Shown: positions 7,690 through 13,247 of the stretch, piece by piece | Numbering within the stretch: position 1 is the stretch's first letter | Layout: every line of letters begins with the position of its first letter | From: a bacterium | GTDB taxonomy: Bacteria > AUK180 | NCBI GenBank assembly: GCA_030622125.1 | Contig: JAUXGM010000055.1 | Coordinates: 1-13,247 of the forward strand | Direction: 5' to 3' | DNA: 13,247 nt | Made by a program: the position numbers and the translations under genes | Notes under the pieces: model-generated | Told to the model about the DNA's origin: nothing | The model's input: only the letters and a program-made list of their open reading frames with translations | Databases searched by the model: none

Positions 7690-9699
7690 TCAGACCCTCC
7701 AATTTCTTAATTGAAAATCTTTTCCGGGTCTAATAATATTGATATACGAAAAGGTCGGTTGTACCTCTAATATTTTTTCATTATCTTTTAACATAATATT
7801 CACCATAAAATTTTCATTTTCATTTGCATTTATAAGGACAAATGGTATTTTAATTTCCAATATCTCATCAATTGCAACCTCTAATTCATTGATTTCCCGA
7901 TCATTACAACAACCGTTCCCCTTATCGAGATCAAAACTAAAACGAATCTCTTCACTTTGGACAATATTAACAATTGCCCTATTAAAATTTCTTTTAATAA
8001 AATCTATTCTTATATACAAATTTAATAGATCATATCCAAAAAATATCTTCTTTATATTTAGATCGGTTTCCTTCATCGTCCCTGAAATATTACTTGTGTC
8101 CAAAAATCCGGCATAAACCCATTCATAAAAATTTGCTTCCTTTCCATTTATTAACGGCGAGATGAATCTTACTGGATTTCTATAAAAAATACTTTGACCT
8201 AATTCCTGCAATGGTTGTTCGATCTTTTCCATTAAAGGAATATCCCCTTCCTCAACAACCCTTTTAAGGTATAATCTATAAAGTTTATCAAAATTTAATG
8301 ACGCTGTTTCGTTGTAATATGTATCATACCACCAATTCCAATCCGAACCTTCCGCTGCATACAATGATTTTCTCAAAAGCTCGTTTTCAAGTTTTTCATC
8401 ATCGATTAGTGATCTTATTGAAGATAGTATATCCCATGATCTATTTTTTGCAGCACTTCCTATCCAGAGTGGGAAGCCGATATCTATCCAGCTGCTTGGT
8501 ATAAATTTATTTAATTCCGAGCAGGAGAATTCATTAACTGCCCTTCCCAATGTAAAGGTCTCTATTTGTTCATTGGGAAGTGTTTCAAAAAGAGAACTTA
8601 AAAACGGTAAGCCGTTCTTATCATAATATTCCCATGCATTTTCCCCATCCATTATTATGATAGTTGCTGTTTTTTTACTCTTGATGGAATTGACAAGATC
8701 GGATACTGCATTATCAATATTGAAGTATTGATATTTAAAGGCGATTCTATCGGAATTTTCTCGATCTCTAAAAAATATTTTAACATTATTATACTCGTAT
8801 ATATCTGACTTTGGATTTGCATCATTTAATATCTTTTTTAAAACACGGCTGTCGGATCCGATATACTTGATGCCGCAGTTCTTGATAAGTTCAATTGAAT
8901 TTTCATCAAGAGAACCTTCGGAAGGCCACATTCCATCAGGATTGATGCCATATTTTTTTATGAATGAAATTCCTTGATTGATTTGAATCTCCGCATCTTT
9001 CGGATAATTAAATCTAAATGCAGGTAGTTTAATATTTGTATTTTTCACACAATTTGTATCAATTAAAAGGGGAAGTATCGGATGATAATATGGTGATATG
9101 GTTATCTCAATATTTTCACGATCCGACACTTCTTTTAGAAGCGGAAAGAATTGATCCAATATCTTTACTATTTTATTCCACAGTATTTTCTTATCGTTTT
9201 CAGTGTAATGCTTCCTATTTATCAGCTGTCGAAGTTCATTATCATCTTCTTTCTCTATTGGAGAGAGCCAGCTGTAAAAAAATAAGAATTGCAGATCAAG
9301 AAAATCTTCATCTGTAAAATCTTTATTTTTATTTTTCTTTTTAAAAAGATAGTGATAAAGTGAATTCTTTAAGATATTTTTTTCAAAATTGGTGGAAAAA
9401 AAATGGTTTAGTATAAATTCTTTATCTTCGTCGTTAAGATCAATTGGGGATTTCAGAAAAAGCTGTACCCATCTGTCCCTAATTTTCTCTTTTTCCCTTA
9501 CATAATCCTCAATCTGTTCAAGTAGAACAGGTGAATAATTAAAGTTTTGGGAGATGTTAGGGAATCTTTTTGCCAACTTTAAAAAAAAATGATAATCCTT
9601 TAATAAATGAAGAAATACCCAGGGAAGTTTGTATTCCTCTGTTTTATAATCCTTATAAAGTGGTTGGTGAAAATGCCACCAAAAAACAGCTTTATCCAT
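7690..9699 (-). CDS. Glycoside hydrolase family 57 protein (alpha-amylase/alpha-mannosidase-like, COG1449 type)
   Basis: This 669-residue enzyme belongs to GH57, retaining alpha-glucan hydrolases or transferases with a seven-stranded barrel. Conserved motifs appear in order: HFHQPLY (9-15); YYHPILPLL (204-212); GMWPSEGS (256-263), where Glu261 is the likely nucleophile; and IIIMDGENAWEYY (347-359), where Asp351 is the likely acid/base. AAEGSDWNWWY (448-458) is typical of the GH57 branch with the WPSEGS motif. Residues about 505-669 look like a separate beta-rich C-terminal domain, resembling those appended to related GH57 enzymes, but I cannot name it with certainty. There is no signal peptide, so it probably acts in the cytoplasm on glycogen or maltodextrin-like substrate. 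The start lies three bases after the TPR gene stop with no clear Shine-Dalgarno, suggesting translational coupling. Exact specificity cannot be read from sequence. Confidence 0.87.
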   Translation of the reverse strand: MDKAVFWWHFHQPLYKDYKTEEYKLPWVFLHLLKDYHFFLKLAKRFPNISQNFNYSPVLLEQIEDYVREKEKIRDRWVQLFLKSPIDLNDEDKEFILNHFFSTNFEKNILKNSLYHYLFKKKNKNKDFTDEDFLDLQFLFFYSWLSPIEKEDDNELRQLINRKHYTENDKKILWNKIVKILDQFFPLLKEVSDRENIEITISPYYHPILPLLIDTNCVKNTNIKLPAFRFNYPKDAEIQINQGISFIKKYGINPDGMWPSEGSLDENSIELIKNCGIKYIGSDSRVLKKILNDANPKSDIYEYNNVKIFFRDRENSDRIAFKYQYFNIDNAVSDLVNSIKSKKTATIIIMDGENAWEYYDKNGLPFLSSLFETLPNEQIETFTLGRAVNEFSCSELNKFIPSSWIDIGFPLWIGSAAKNRSWDILSSIRSLIDDEKLENELLRKSLYAAEGSDWNWWYDTYYNETASLNFDKLYRLYLKRVVEEGDIPLMEKIEQPLQELGQSIFYRNPVRFISPLINGKEANFYEWVYAGFLDTSNISGTMKETDLNIKKIFFGYDLLNLYIRIDFIKRNFNRAIVNIVQSEEIRFSFDLDKGNGCCNDREINELEVAIDEILEIKIPFVLINANENENFMVNIMLKDNEKILEVQPTFSYINIIRPGKDFQLRNWRV
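7695..7700 (-). promoter_or_regulatory. Ribosome binding site deciding the TTG start of ThiD2-ThiE
   Basis: GGAGGG sits six bases upstream of the TTG at 7688, within the last codons of the GH57 gene. No ATG is found at the right place, and the conserved ThiD2 N-terminus begins within a few residues. TTG is therefore the supported start. Confidence 0.75.
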
Positions 9700-9702
9700 A
9701 TT

Positions 9703-10416
9703 TTACAGCGATAAAAAATAATTTACTTTAAAATTGAGATCCTTTAGTATCAATGCATCACTTTTAAAATCTTTATAATTTTCAGCTAATTGCTTTGCTG
9801 CATCCATTTTATTCTCAACCTCATAGATTAAGAAAAGATAGTAGGCAAAGTACGGTTCATAGTTCGTATCTTTAAATCTGCCAAGTCCGTTTTTATAGGT
9901 TGCTTCTGCCTTCTCAAAATCTTTACTGTATTCATAAGCAGCACCTAAATTTAAGTAAGCAAGCGGAAGCATGAGGTCATTTTTATTTTTCTCCCTATAT
10001 TCCTCTAAAATCGTAACTGCATCATCGTATTTTTTTAATTCAATCAGAGCAACGGCTTTATAAAATTTTGCCAATTTGCCGCCTTTCGTCAACTTATTTT
10101 TGTTAATGACCGTATTCAGTTTGTCAACAGCGGTAAGGTATTTTTCCTCTTTCGTTTTGTATTGTGCATCTTTAAATTGTGGGTTTTCTTCCAATGATTG
10201 TTCGGAAAGAACCGCTACCGCTTCTTTTAATTTCATAACACTTTGATTATTTCGCAAACTCAGTGTTTTAAATGCACCGAATATTATTAAAATGGCTAAA
10301 AATCCAAAGAACAAATAATTATCCGCCCTTTTCCTAAATGTTTCATCCTGCCATTTGTCCTTTATTTTGAACCAAAGTGGTTTTTTGATTAGCTCGTCTT
10401 TTTTCAACTTCTTCAT
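9703..10416 (-). CDS. Membrane-anchored tetratricopeptide repeat protein, YfgM-like layout
   Basis: The 237-residue protein has a basic cytoplasmic N-terminus (1-33, rich in Lys/Arg), one hydrophobic segment at about 34-50 (YLFFGFLAILIIFGAF), and a helical C-terminal part with tetratricopeptide-like repeats. The clearest are around 115-145 (AKFYKAVALIELKKYDDAVTILEEY) and 152-182 (LAYLNLGAAYEYSKDFEKAEATYKNG), with a weaker one at about 188-213. A single anchor followed by TPRs recalls the YfgM/TPR_21 proteins that accompany the SecYEG translocon, but that likeness is architectural only. It is the first gene after a strong promoter at 10438-10466, and its ATG has AGGAG six bases upstream. It ends three bases before the GH57 gene. 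Function is unknown; a scaffold role outside the membrane is an inference. Confidence 0.8.
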   Translation of the reverse strand: MKKLKKDELIKKPLWFKIKDKWQDETFRKRADNYLFFGFLAILIIFGAFKTLSLRNNQSVMKLKEAVAVLSEQSLEENPQFKDAQYKTKEEKYLTAVDKLNTVINKNKLTKGGKLAKFYKAVALIELKKYDDAVTILEEYREKNKNDLMLPLAYLNLGAAYEYSKDFEKAEATYKNGLGRFKDTNYEPYFAYYLFLIYEVENKMDAAKQLAENYKDFKSDALILKDLNFKVNYFLSL

Positions 10417-10422
10417 AAAGCA

Positions 10423-10427
10423 CTCCT
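10423..10427 (-). promoter_or_regulatory. Ribosome binding site of the TPR gene
   Basis: AGGAG lies six bases upstream of the ATG at 10416. It fixes the start of the first gene of the operon and falls inside the very short predicted leader. Confidence 0.75.
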
Positions 10428-10437
10428 ATAAATAAAT

Positions 10438-10466
10438 ATTATATGTTATTTTTTTTAATTTTTCAA
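10438..10466 (-). promoter_or_regulatory. Sigma-70-type promoter for the TPR-GH57-thiEC-gatCAB operon
   Basis: On the minus strand a TTGAAA -35 box (10461-10466) and a perfect TATAAT -10 box (10438-10443) are separated by exactly 17 bases. The site fills the 54-base gap between the epimerase stop and the TPR start. The -10 box lies 21 bases upstream of the ATG, so the leader would be only about 14 bases, just enough for the AGGAG ribosome site. There is no room for a riboswitch. No other intergenic gap exists before gatB, so this is probably the main promoter for all eight downstream genes. Confidence 0.78.
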
Positions 10467-10470
10467 GAGG

Positions 10471-11424
10471 TTAGACATTTGCGGAATAATAATTTTGAAT
10501 CCACTCCCATTCTTCTTTTAATCCCTGTTCTATATTATATTTGGGATTATATGAAAATTTTTGCCTCGCAAGAGTTATATCGGAGTGGGTTACTCTCATA
10601 TCACCTTTTTGATCTTCGGTATGTTTTAATATTGTAAATTGACCTGTTATGGAAAAAATAAGATCAATTACTTCATTAACGGTAATTTTGTGTCCACCGC
10701 CAACATTTAATGAATAATTCCATTTAGTATTACTAATAATTAAATATTTTATGAAATCGGTAACATCTTCAACAAAAGTAAAATCTCTTACCTGATTACC
10801 GTCACCATAAATATAAATTGGTTTATGATCGACAATGGACTTAAAGAATTTGTGAAAAGCCATATCCGGTCTCTGAGCAGGTCCATAAACCGTAAAGAAT
10901 CTCAAGGATAGGTAATTAATACCATAAGAATAATTGTATAGTTCGATCATTTTTTCACAGGATAATTTTGTTAATCCATAAGGCGAAATAGGATTTAATA
11001 AATTGTCCTCTCGCATCGGATATTTATTTGTATTGCCATAAATTGAAGATGATGATGCAAAAATTAATTTTTTTTTCGGATATTTTATTAATGTCTCCAA
11101 TAATAACTGTGTTGTTAAAAGATTGTTATTAACATATATGTTAAAGTTTTTACCCCATGATTTAAAGACACCGGACTGTGCGGCAAGATGTATTATGAAA
11201 TCATTTTTTTTAATTAAGTCATCCGGATCATATTTTAATATGTCTTTTTCATAGAATGTAAAATTGGAATTTCCCAATAACGGCTTTAAATTGTATCTCT
11301 TTTGTTTTATATCATAATAATCGGTTAATTTATCGATTCCGCTGCACTTAATTCCTGCATTTAATAATTTTTTACATAGATTTGAACCAATAAATCCGGC
11401 AACTCCGGTTATCAAAACTTTCAT
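10471..11424 (-). CDS. NAD-dependent sugar-nucleotide epimerase/dehydratase, UDP-glucuronate 4-epimerase-like
   Basis: The 317-residue protein is an extended short-chain dehydrogenase acting on nucleotide sugars. It shows the Rossmann motif G7-x2-G10-x2-G13, acidic D31 ending the second strand (favouring NAD), the catalytic Ser region ASSSSIYG (123-130) and the Y149-x3-K153 pair. It also has RFFTVYGP (175-182) and QRPDMA, then VRDFTFVED (212-220) of the substrate domain. The TDYYDIKQKRYN segment and RFFTVYGPAQRPDMA resemble UDP-glucuronate 4-epimerases, but UDP-glucose 4-epimerase or another epimerase is possible. The ATG at 11424 is right because the Rossmann fold starts at residue 3. No Shine-Dalgarno is visible, and a TATAAT box lies only five bases upstream. 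The neighbouring DUF2079 membrane protein hints at surface glycan synthesis, an inference only. Confidence 0.88.
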   Translation of the reverse strand: MKVLITGVAGFIGSNLCKKLLNAGIKCSGIDKLTDYYDIKQKRYNLKPLLGNSNFTFYEKDILKYDPDDLIKKNDFIIHLAAQSGVFKSWGKNFNIYVNNNLLTTQLLLETLIKYPKKKLIFASSSSIYGNTNKYPMREDNLLNPISPYGLTKLSCEKMIELYNYSYGINYLSLRFFTVYGPAQRPDMAFHKFFKSIVDHKPIYIYGDGNQVRDFTFVEDVTDFIKYLIISNTKWNYSLNVGGGHKITVNEVIDLIFSITGQFTILKHTEDQKGDMRVTHSDITLARQKFSYNPKYNIEQGLKEEWEWIQNYYSANV

Positions 11425-11429
11425 ATTTG

Positions 11430-11458
11430 ATTATATTAGAAAAACTATAAAAATACAA
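11430..11458 (-). promoter_or_regulatory. Possible promoter giving a leaderless epimerase transcript
   Basis: A TATAAT box at 11430-11435 lies 17 bases downstream of a weak TTGTAT -35 box (11453-11458). The -10 box ends five bases before the ATG at 11424, so transcription would begin at or next to the start codon. The absence of any Shine-Dalgarno fits a leaderless message. In AT-rich DNA a chance TATAAT is common, so confidence is limited. Confidence 0.4.
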
Positions 11459-11505
11459 GTCGGAAAATGCAAGTCGAAAGTCAAAGGTCGAAGGTCGCAA
11501 GTCTA
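11457..11505 (-). repeat. Tandem heptamer array, consensus RRGTCNN, seven units
   Basis: Reading the plus strand, seven exactly phased 7-base units fill this stretch: AAGTCGG, AAAATGC, AAGTCGA, AAGTCAA, AGGTCGA, AGGTCGC, AAGTCTA. Six of seven carry the RRGTC core; the second is degenerate. The array lies just upstream of the epimerase promoter candidate and overlaps its -35 end. No coding function is apparent. Confidence 0.7.
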
Positions 11506-11513
11506 AAGAAACA

Positions 11514-11529
11514 AATAAGAGAATAAGGA
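11514..11529 (+). repeat. AATAAG octamer repeat, two units
   Basis: Two tandem 8-base units, AATAAGAG and AATAAGGA, form the smaller of two AATAAG clusters in the spacer. The larger one is at 11667-11698. Confidence 0.5.
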
Positions 11530-11535
11530 AATACG

Positions 11536-11549
11536 GAAAACAATATAAA
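11536..11549 (+). repeat. 14-base direct repeat, copy 1
   Basis: GAAAACAATATAAA here is repeated exactly at 11647-11660, 111 bases away. Copy 1 lies just outside and copy 2 inside the inverted-repeat element at 11563-11786. Confidence 0.6.
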
Positions 11550-11570
11550 ACTCCGAAAAGCCATAAAAGA

Positions 11571-11615
11571 GGGACATACCTCAACAAACTGATTTTTTTT
11601 GTTGAGATGTGTCCC
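11571..11615. repeat. REP-like hairpin 1, 18-base stem; possible terminator on the minus strand
   Basis: Arms 11571-11588 and 11598-11615 pair over 18 bases with two imperfect positions (one G-T wobble, one A-C mismatch) around a 9-base loop. Read on the minus strand, downstream of the DUF2079 gene, the stem is followed by TCTTTTAT. It could therefore act as a rho-independent terminator for that gene, although the T run is short. Confidence 0.65.
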
Positions 11616-11646
11616 GGACTCTACATTAGATAACGATAAACCACCC

Positions 11647-11660
11647 GAAAACAATATAAA
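11647..11660 (+). repeat. 14-base direct repeat, copy 2
   Basis: An exact second copy of GAAAACAATATAAA (first at 11536-11549), lying between the two hairpins of the REP-like element. Confidence 0.6.
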
Positions 11661-11666
11661 CAAGGC

Positions 11667-11698
11667 AATAAGAAAATAAGTTAATAAGGGAATAAGTA
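11667..11698 (+). repeat. AATAAG octamer repeat, four units
   Basis: Four perfectly phased 8-base units, each AATAAG plus a variable dinucleotide (AA, TT, GG, TA), lie between the two hairpins. They share their core with the two units at 11514-11529. Confidence 0.65.
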
Positions 11699-11725
11699 AA
11701 AAAATATTAAATTCAGAAAACAGGC

Positions 11726-11756
11726 GGGACGTACCTCGGATATTCAGGTGCGTCCC
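11726..11756. repeat. REP-like hairpin 2, 11-base stem
   Basis: GGGACGTACCT (11726-11736) pairs with AGGTGCGTCCC (11746-11756) over 11 bases with one G-T wobble and a 9-base loop. It shares the GGGAC...ACCT arms of hairpin 1, and the loop size is the same. Confidence 0.7.
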
Positions 11757-11782
11757 AAGAAAATTGAGGTAATGTCCCTCTT

Positions 11783-13247
11783 TTATTTGGAACGGAGATT
11801 AATATTGTTTTTCTTATATACTTCCAACGGATAATCGGATATCTTTACAAACTTATTTGAATTACGAACATAATTTATACTATTTTTCATTCTTTTAAAT
11901 CTATTTTCATTGATATAAACCTCTTTTTCATTATAGATAACATAATCCGATCTATCTATTGCTTCCTTATTCCCCCACATAAGAAGGTTAATATTTTTTC
12001 TCATACAAACCTGTGATGCGAGATTCGTTGTTGTTGTAATAAAAAGATCGGGATCTTTAAATTCTTTTATTTTTTTTAATACAGTACGATCATATTTTGT
12101 AATTTTAAAAGTTTCTTTATTTCCAAAAAAATAATATTCCTCCGGATGCCAAAAACGGTAACTAAAAGCACTACCTCCCGTAAAAAAGGAAAATGCAATA
12201 AAATATATAAAAATAAATCTCAAAAGATTGGAAATAATTATCCTTGATCCTATCTTTAATTTTTCAATATCGGCAATTACAGCAATAAACGCAACAAATA
12301 AAAAAGGAAGGATGGTTGACCAGTGATGCCACCTGACATCCGCTACATTACTGTGTTTCGAAAGTAAGATTCCTGCGAATATCGGAAGTATTGGAATGAG
12401 ATACTTTGGTTTTTTTAATGGAATAAATAAGAATGGGGCAAAAAGATATATAATATTTTCCCATTTAAATAATATAAACATATTTTTTAAAAGTGTAATC
12501 TTATTTCCACCATAATGCATACCTTCTATAAAATTACTATTTGGAAATAGATGTTTAAAAAAGACCAAAAAAACAAAATAGTATAGAAATGATATGAAAA
12601 AAAGAATAATTCCATTCTTATGTTCTTTATCAAAAATAAAGATATAGATCGCAAGCATTATAAATATCAATGCAATATACTCTTTACACATCATTGAAAG
12701 TACGGAAAAGATAAAGAATAAAAGATTTTTTTTCCTCAACAAAAAATAGATTGAAAAAGAAATAAAAAATATTGCAATCGTATCTCCATGAAATTCAACT
12801 AAATTGGAACAAGAGAGCGGAGTATAGAGAAGATATAAGATCGCAAGGGTTTTTGCTTTTAATTCATTTTTGACCAGGATTTTTCCAATTCCATATATTG
12901 CAATTGAGGAAAGAGAAATAAATAATGTCTGCATAATGAGAAGTGTTGCACCGGAAGGAAAAAGCTTTACAAATGGAACAAAGATGAGATAAATGAATTC
13001 CTGATGCATTGAAAATCTATTGATATTAACTCCGAATCTTGATAGTGCCATAAAATTTCCGTTTCCCGTGTTATAGATCGGCTGAAGCATATTTCCGAAA
13101 TCAAGCATCGCCATATTAAATGAATAATATTTCATCAAAGTCATAGTTGAAATAACAATAAAATAGATCAATGGAAAGATGTAAAAAGTTATGTGTTTTT
13201 TTTCACTATATTTTATATGGTTTGAGAAAAGATAGGCTAATACGATA
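11783..13247 (-). CDS. DUF2079-family multipass membrane protein, 5' end cut by window
   Basis: The frame is open from the right edge to a TAA at 11783-11785, giving 487 visible residues. A TTG at 13171 is not a credible start: in-frame coding continues upstream with a hydrophobic stretch (TFFIFPLIYFIVIS) spanning it. About ten or more hydrophobic helices cover residues 1 to about 355, and a mostly soluble tail follows. Family-like marks (numbered from the edge) are MLDFGNM around Asp49, EFHGD (151-155), MCKEY (Lys188-Glu189) and WHHWSTILPF (306-315). These match the DUF2079 pattern of GT-C-like integral membrane proteins, possibly polyprenyl-linked sugar transferases; the function is not established. 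The stop lies inside the right arm of the REP-like element. The epimerase downstream makes a role in cell-surface glycan assembly plausible but unproven. Confidence 0.8.
   Translation of the reverse strand, partial: IVLAYLFSNHIKYSEKKHITFYIFPLIYFIVISTMTLMKYYSFNMAMLDFGNMLQPIYNTGNGNFMALSRFGVNINRFSMHQEFIYLIFVPFVKLFPSGATLLIMQTLFISLSSIAIYGIGKILVKNELKAKTLAILYLLYTPLSCSNLVEFHGDTIAIFFISFSIYFLLRKKNLLFFIFSVLSMMCKEYIALIFIMLAIYIFIFDKEHKNGIILFFISFLYYFVFLVFFKHLFPNSNFIEGMHYGGNKITLLKNMFILFKWENIIYLFAPFLFIPLKKPKYLIPILPIFAGILLSKHSNVADVRWHHWSTILPFLFVAFIAVIADIEKLKIGSRIIISNLLRFIFIYFIAFSFFTGGSAFSYRFWHPEEYYFFGNKETFKITKYDRTVLKKIKEFKDPDLFITTTTNLASQVCMRKNINLLMWGNKEAIDRSDYVIYNEKEVYINENRFKRMKNSINYVRNSNKFVKISDYPLEVYKKNNINLRSK

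Larger units (their letters stand above)
11563..11786. mobile_element. REP/MITE-like non-coding element with inverted terminal repeats
   Basis: The 22-base left end (11563-11584) and 23-base right end (11764-11786) are inverted copies differing by one inserted base. Inside are two hairpins built on the same GGGAC...ACCT motif. Altogether the motif occurs five times: at 11571 and 11726 on the plus strand, and reading down from 11615, 11756 and 11778 on the minus strand. No transposase is encoded. Such palindromes resemble REP sequences mobilised by IS200-like (RAYT/Tnp_REP) transposases, or a MITE. The right end covers the stop codon of the DUF2079 gene. The structure is seen directly; mobility is inferred. 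Confidence 0.65.

Noticed and set aside
1-10400. Many open frames of 60-127 codons on the plus strand and in other minus-strand frames
   Set aside because: They lie wholly inside strongly recognised minus-strand genes, show no family resemblance and have low-complexity Phe/Ile/Ser-rich composition typical of antisense shadows.
10417-10470. Rho-independent terminator after the epimerase
   Set aside because: No stable stem is present and the minus strand here is A-rich rather than T-rich. The gap is fully accounted for by the promoter, so readthrough from the epimerase is possible.
11372-11663. Two small minus-strand open frames (71 and 60 codons) in the repeat-rich spacer
   Set aside because: They translate the heptamer and hairpin repeats, have no clear ribosome site, and one runs into the epimerase start. 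They read as chance frames in repetitive DNA.
11457-11698. Possible CRISPR array
   Set aside because: Repeat units are only 7, 8 or 14 bases, tandem or irregularly spaced, with no unique spacers of constant length and no cas genes.
13169-13171. TTG at 13171 as the start of the DUF2079 protein
   Set aside because: The frame stays open to the window edge, and a hydrophobic segment runs straight through the TTG. The true start is beyond the window.

Overview
The window is AT-rich DNA from a bacterium. Every convincing gene lies on the minus strand, so transcription runs from right to left. Evidence for a bacterium: bacterial-type GatCAB genes, a near-consensus sigma-70-type promoter, and tightly packed genes with overlapping stop and start codons, including GTG and TTG starts. 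The lineage cannot be named from sequence alone. The short-form ThiC, the ThiD2-ThiE fusion, a GH57 enzyme and Lys/Asn/Ile-rich proteins would fit an uncultured, possibly anaerobic lineage, but this is a guess.

In transcription order, the right end (11783-13247) holds the 3' part of a DUF2079-type multipass membrane protein whose start lies beyond the window. Next is a 358-base spacer (11425-11782), the only long non-coding stretch. It is packed with repeats: a tandem heptamer array, AATAAG octamers, a 14-base direct repeat, and a REP/MITE-like element with inverted ends and two internal hairpins. Then comes an NAD-dependent sugar-nucleotide epimerase (10471-11424), possibly made from a leaderless transcript.

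From a very good promoter (TTGAAA, 17 bases, TATAAT) at 10438-10466 runs an apparent eight-gene operon: a membrane-anchored TPR protein, a GH57 glycoside hydrolase, a ThiD2-ThiE fusion, ThiC, a molybdenum hydroxylase large subunit, and gatC, gatA, gatB. Junctions are nearly all gap-free: 3-base gap, 1-base gap, ATGA, TAATG, 20-base overlap, GTGA, ATGA. gatB runs off the left edge about a dozen residues short of a normal end.

The genes fall into coherent pairs. ThiC makes the pyrimidine of thiamine, and the ThiD2-ThiE protein would phosphorylate it and join it to the thiazole. GatCAB converts misacylated Glu-tRNA(Gln) and/or Asp-tRNA(Asn). The DUF2079 protein and the epimerase could both serve surface glycans. 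The molybdenum hydroxylase has no iron-sulfur, FAD or cofactor genes beside it, and what links the whole operon is not apparent. I see no obviously new multi-gene system. The most notable items are the repeat-rich spacer, the orphan molybdenum subunit, and the thiamine genes placed in a mixed operon without a TPP riboswitch.
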